Below, piece after piece: positions 8,435 to 9,622 of a DNA stretch of 9,622 bases (positions are counted from its first letter, which is position 1; each line of letters begins with the position of its first letter). A program made the translations under genes and the position numbers. Under the pieces are notes generated by a model. That model saw only the letters and a list, made by a program, of their open reading frames with translations, ran no database searches and was not told the origin of the DNA. Origin of the DNA: Thermoleophilia bacterium (GTDB lineage Bacteria > Actinomycetota > Thermoleophilia > RBG-16-64-13). The stretch covers positions 1 to 9,622 of the forward strand of contig JAFGIH010000733.1 in NCBI GenBank assembly GCA_016929985.1. Direction: 5' to 3'.

Positions 8435-8464
8435 ATATTAGCACCACTTCTCCCCACAATGCAA
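8435..8464 (-). promoter_or_regulatory. Predicted mraZ operon promoter (leaderless start)
   Basis: Reading the minus strand, TTGCAT at 8464-8459 (a partial match to TTGACA) is followed by an 18-base spacer and TAATAT at 8440-8435, a near-perfect -10 box. The usual 6-base interval from the -10 box puts transcription start at about 8428, the A of the mraZ ATG. This would make the mraZ mRNA leaderless. The -35 box is weak, so the promoter may depend mostly on the -10 region. Confidence 0.6.
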
Positions 8465-8466
8465 CA
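8442..8466 (-). promoter_or_regulatory. Probable MraZ operator: three direct repeats at 10-bp period
   Basis: On the minus strand TGTTG (8466-8462), TGGGG (8456-8452) and TGGTG (8446-8442) are separated by exactly five bases each. This matches the layout known from E. coli, where MraZ binds TGGGN repeats with 5-base spacers. A degraded fourth unit (TAAAG, 8476-8472) keeps the same phase. The boxes lie over and between the -35 and -10 elements, so bound MraZ would block RNA polymerase. Autorepression is inferred from the position and the known family behaviour. Confidence 0.65.
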
Positions 8467-8774
8467 CAATTCTTTACTTTTCCTCCACTTCGTTACCACC
8501 CCCACCCCGGCGCCCCACTTTCCGCGTGATCCGCGCACCCTGGAGGATTGAAGACCATCGGACGGTGTCCGTGCGGCCGCCGTCCCTCAACGGCCATCAG
8601 GCTATGCAACGACTGCTGCAGTACAGTTATAGTGCGATATATATTGTATAGACGTCGCGGGGTATGCGCGCATAGCCGGCGGTCTTCGCGCTGACGAGCT
8701 GCTCGTAAGGTTTGAACCAGAGCCCTTCGGCGCCCGGCGGCCCTCCCCCGATGACCACAGGAGCATACGAAGCC

Positions 8775-8789
8775 CCCCACTTTGCCCCA
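8775..8789 (-). promoter_or_regulatory. Possible distal MraZ-type site: two TGGGG boxes, 5-base spacer
   Basis: The minus strand reads TGGGG (8789-8785), five bases, TGGGG (8779-8775). Spacing and sequence agree with the operator in front of mraZ; the 17-base stretches at 8791-8775 and 8458-8442 agree at about 13 positions. It lies about 330 bp upstream of the mraZ operator and 77 bases past the pcrA stop. Function is unproven, and such G-rich words arise easily in a GC-rich genome. Confidence 0.3.
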
Positions 8790-8793
8790 CCTC

Positions 8794-8811
8794 TCGAAGC
8801 TGCTACTTCGA
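8794..8811. repeat. Inverted repeat, 6-bp arms with 6-base loop
   Basis: TCGAAG (8794-8799) and CTTCGA (8806-8811) are perfect inverted arms around six bases. A second small hairpin, CGACG/CGTCG with a 3-base loop (8809-8821), overlaps it, so the two structures exclude each other. They lie 45-75 bases past the pcrA stop and could act in the 3' end of that transcript, but no T-run follows on the minus strand, so an intrinsic terminator is not supported. Confidence 0.4.
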
Positions 8812-8865
8812 CGCGCCGTCGTGGCTGCGGGTCAACCTTGGGGCACAAGCAGGGCACGGGAGGAC

Positions 8866-9622
8866 CTACAGGCGCTTCAACGGAGCGTACTCCAGCAGCA
8901 GCCTCTTCTGTTCCCCGAGATCCGGAAAGAAGACGCGGACGATGGCTCCCGGCTCCACACCGAGGACCACCCCTTCGCCGAACTTGGCGTGCACCACCTT
9001 GTCTCCCGGAGCAAACCCGGCAGCTTGGGCTGAGGCGGCTGTGTCCGCGCCGGTCGAGACGGGGCGGCGGGGAGCCGGCTTGGGTTCGGTCCTGGGCGAA
9101 GTAGCGAAGCTCCGCAGGCCGGCGGCGGGCGCGGACACGGAAGTGGCCCGGTACTGCACGAGCTGGCCGGGGATCTCGCCGAGGAAGCGGCTGGGAAGCT
9201 TGTAGCCCGCGCCCCCATGCAGCGTTCGAGAGCGAGCGTGTGAGAGGTAGAGTCGATCGCGGGCGCGGGTGATGCCCACGTAGCACAGACGCCGTTCCTC
9301 CTCCAGACGCTGCTCGTCCAGAGAACGTGAGTGGGGGAACAGCCCCTCTTCCAGGCCTGTGATGAAGACGACCGGGAATTCGAGCCCCTTTGCGTTGTGA
9401 AGAGTCATGAGGGTGACGACCTGCTGCCCCTCCTCGAGACCGTCGATGTCGGCATAGAGACTGATCTCCTGCAGGAAATCGCTCAGGCTGCCCTCGGGGT
9501 TCAAGCGGTCGTACTCCTCCGCCACCCCCACGAACTCCTCCAGGTTCTCCAGCCTGCCTTCCGCCTCCATGGTGCGCTCGGCCTTGAACGCTGCGACGAG
9601 GCCGCTCTCCTCCAGCACCCGG
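8866..9622 (-). CDS. pcrA: UvrD/PcrA-type ATP-dependent DNA helicase, C-terminal part (5' end beyond window)
   Basis: The last 251 codons of a superfamily 1A 3'-5' DNA helicase, active in DNA repair and in clearing proteins from DNA. The frame is open to the right edge; the codon at 9618 is GTG but lies inside the domain, so it is not the start. Counting from that codon: the end of domain 2B (about 1-60), motif V region TLMTLHNAKGLEFPVVF (69-85), EEGLFPHSRS (90-99), motif VI VGITRARDRLYLSH (114-127) with its ATP-contacting arginine, LPSRFLGEIP (141-150), a proline- and alanine-rich linker (about 158-205) and a terminal Tudor-like domain (GDKVVHAKFGEGVVLGV ... LEYAPLKRL, 205-250) that is typical of PcrA and contacts RNA polymerase in some species. 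The linker-plus-Tudor end favours PcrA over Rep. It is transcribed toward mraZ but separated by 437 bases. Confidence 0.93.
   Translation of the reverse strand, partial: RVLEESGLVAAFKAERTMEAEGRLENLEEFVGVAEEYDRLNPEGSLSDFLQEISLYADIDGLEEGQQVVTLMTLHNAKGLEFPVVFITGLEEGLFPHSRSLDEQRLEEERRLCYVGITRARDRLYLSHARSRTLHGGAGYKLPSRFLGEIPGQLVQYRATSVSAPAAGLRSFATSPRTEPKPAPRRPVSTGADTAASAQAAGFAPGDKVVHAKFGEGVVLGVEPGAIVRVFFPDLGEQKRLLLEYAPLKRL

Larger units (their letters stand above)
8429..8865. other. Intergenic region between pcrA and mraZ
   Basis: This 437-base stretch separates two minus-strand genes. Near mraZ it holds the promoter and the MraZ-type boxes. Further upstream (8482-8520) are more GTGG-rich words, including AAGTGG at 8520-8515 and 8490-8485. 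From 8559 to 8821 there are several short inverted repeats and a 12-bp palindrome, and around 8624-8650 an AT-rich patch in an otherwise GC-rich sequence, without a convincing promoter. A weakly coding-like frame spans 8758-8627 on the minus strand. I find no U-tract terminator after pcrA, no tRNA and no RNase P RNA core motifs. Confidence 0.7.

Noticed and set aside
8470..8490. GAGGAAAAGTAAAG, reminiscent of the RNase P RNA P4 sequence GAGGAAAGTCC
   Set aside because: The match breaks after the A-run, the partner 3' P4 strand is missing, and the position coincides with the mraZ promoter region.
8700..8725. GGTTCAAACC on the minus strand, resembling a tRNA T-loop
   Set aside because: The flanking five bases on each side do not pair, and no anticodon or acceptor arm can be drawn around it.
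8812..8865. Search for an intrinsic terminator just after pcrA
   Set aside because: Hairpins can be drawn, including a long-range TGCCCCA/TGGGGCA pairing, but no T-run follows any of them on the minus strand.
8627..9286. Open frame of 219 codons on the minus strand overlapping the end of pcrA
   Set aside because: Its first two thirds lie out of frame inside pcrA and look like a shadow frame. Only the last 43 codons, outside pcrA, show codon-like base use; these are reported as a separate low-confidence finding.

Overview
This GC-rich window is a division and cell wall (dcw) cluster read entirely from the minus strand. From right to left, in transcription order, it holds: the 3' end of a UvrD/PcrA-type DNA helicase gene, a 437-base intergenic region, then mraZ, rsmH (mraW), an ftsL-like gene, ftsI (class B penicillin-binding protein), murE, murF, mraY and the first two thirds of murD, which runs off the left edge.

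The seven genes from mraZ to mraY plus murD are packed like one operon. Junctions are: mraZ/rsmH overlap 8 nt, rsmH/ftsL share one base (TGATG), ftsL/ftsI are 2 nt apart, ftsI/murE 42 nt apart, murE/murF 5 nt apart, murF/mraY share one base (TAGTG), and mraY/murD are 8 nt apart. Together they encode a transcription regulator of the cluster, a 16S rRNA methyltransferase, two divisome membrane proteins for septal wall synthesis, and consecutive steps of peptidoglycan precursor synthesis (MurD, MurE, MurF in the cytoplasm, then MraY at the membrane). MurE carries the DNPR motif of diaminopimelate-adding enzymes, so the wall is probably DAP-type.

The organism is a GC-rich bacterium. The DAP-type MurE, the FtsI without PASTA domains, the GTG starts, and an mraZ promoter whose -10 box sits 6 nt before the ATG (leaderless mRNA) would fit an actinobacterial or related lineage. 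This is an inference and I would not name a genus.

The coding part is ordinary. The least expected signals are in the pcrA-mraZ intergenic region: a run of three TG(G/T)(G/T)G boxes at 10-bp period inside the mraZ promoter (a likely MraZ operator), a second two-box copy about 330 bp further upstream near the end of pcrA, several short inverted repeats, and a weakly coding-like 43-codon reading frame. I see no mobile element, CRISPR, RNA gene or clearly novel system.
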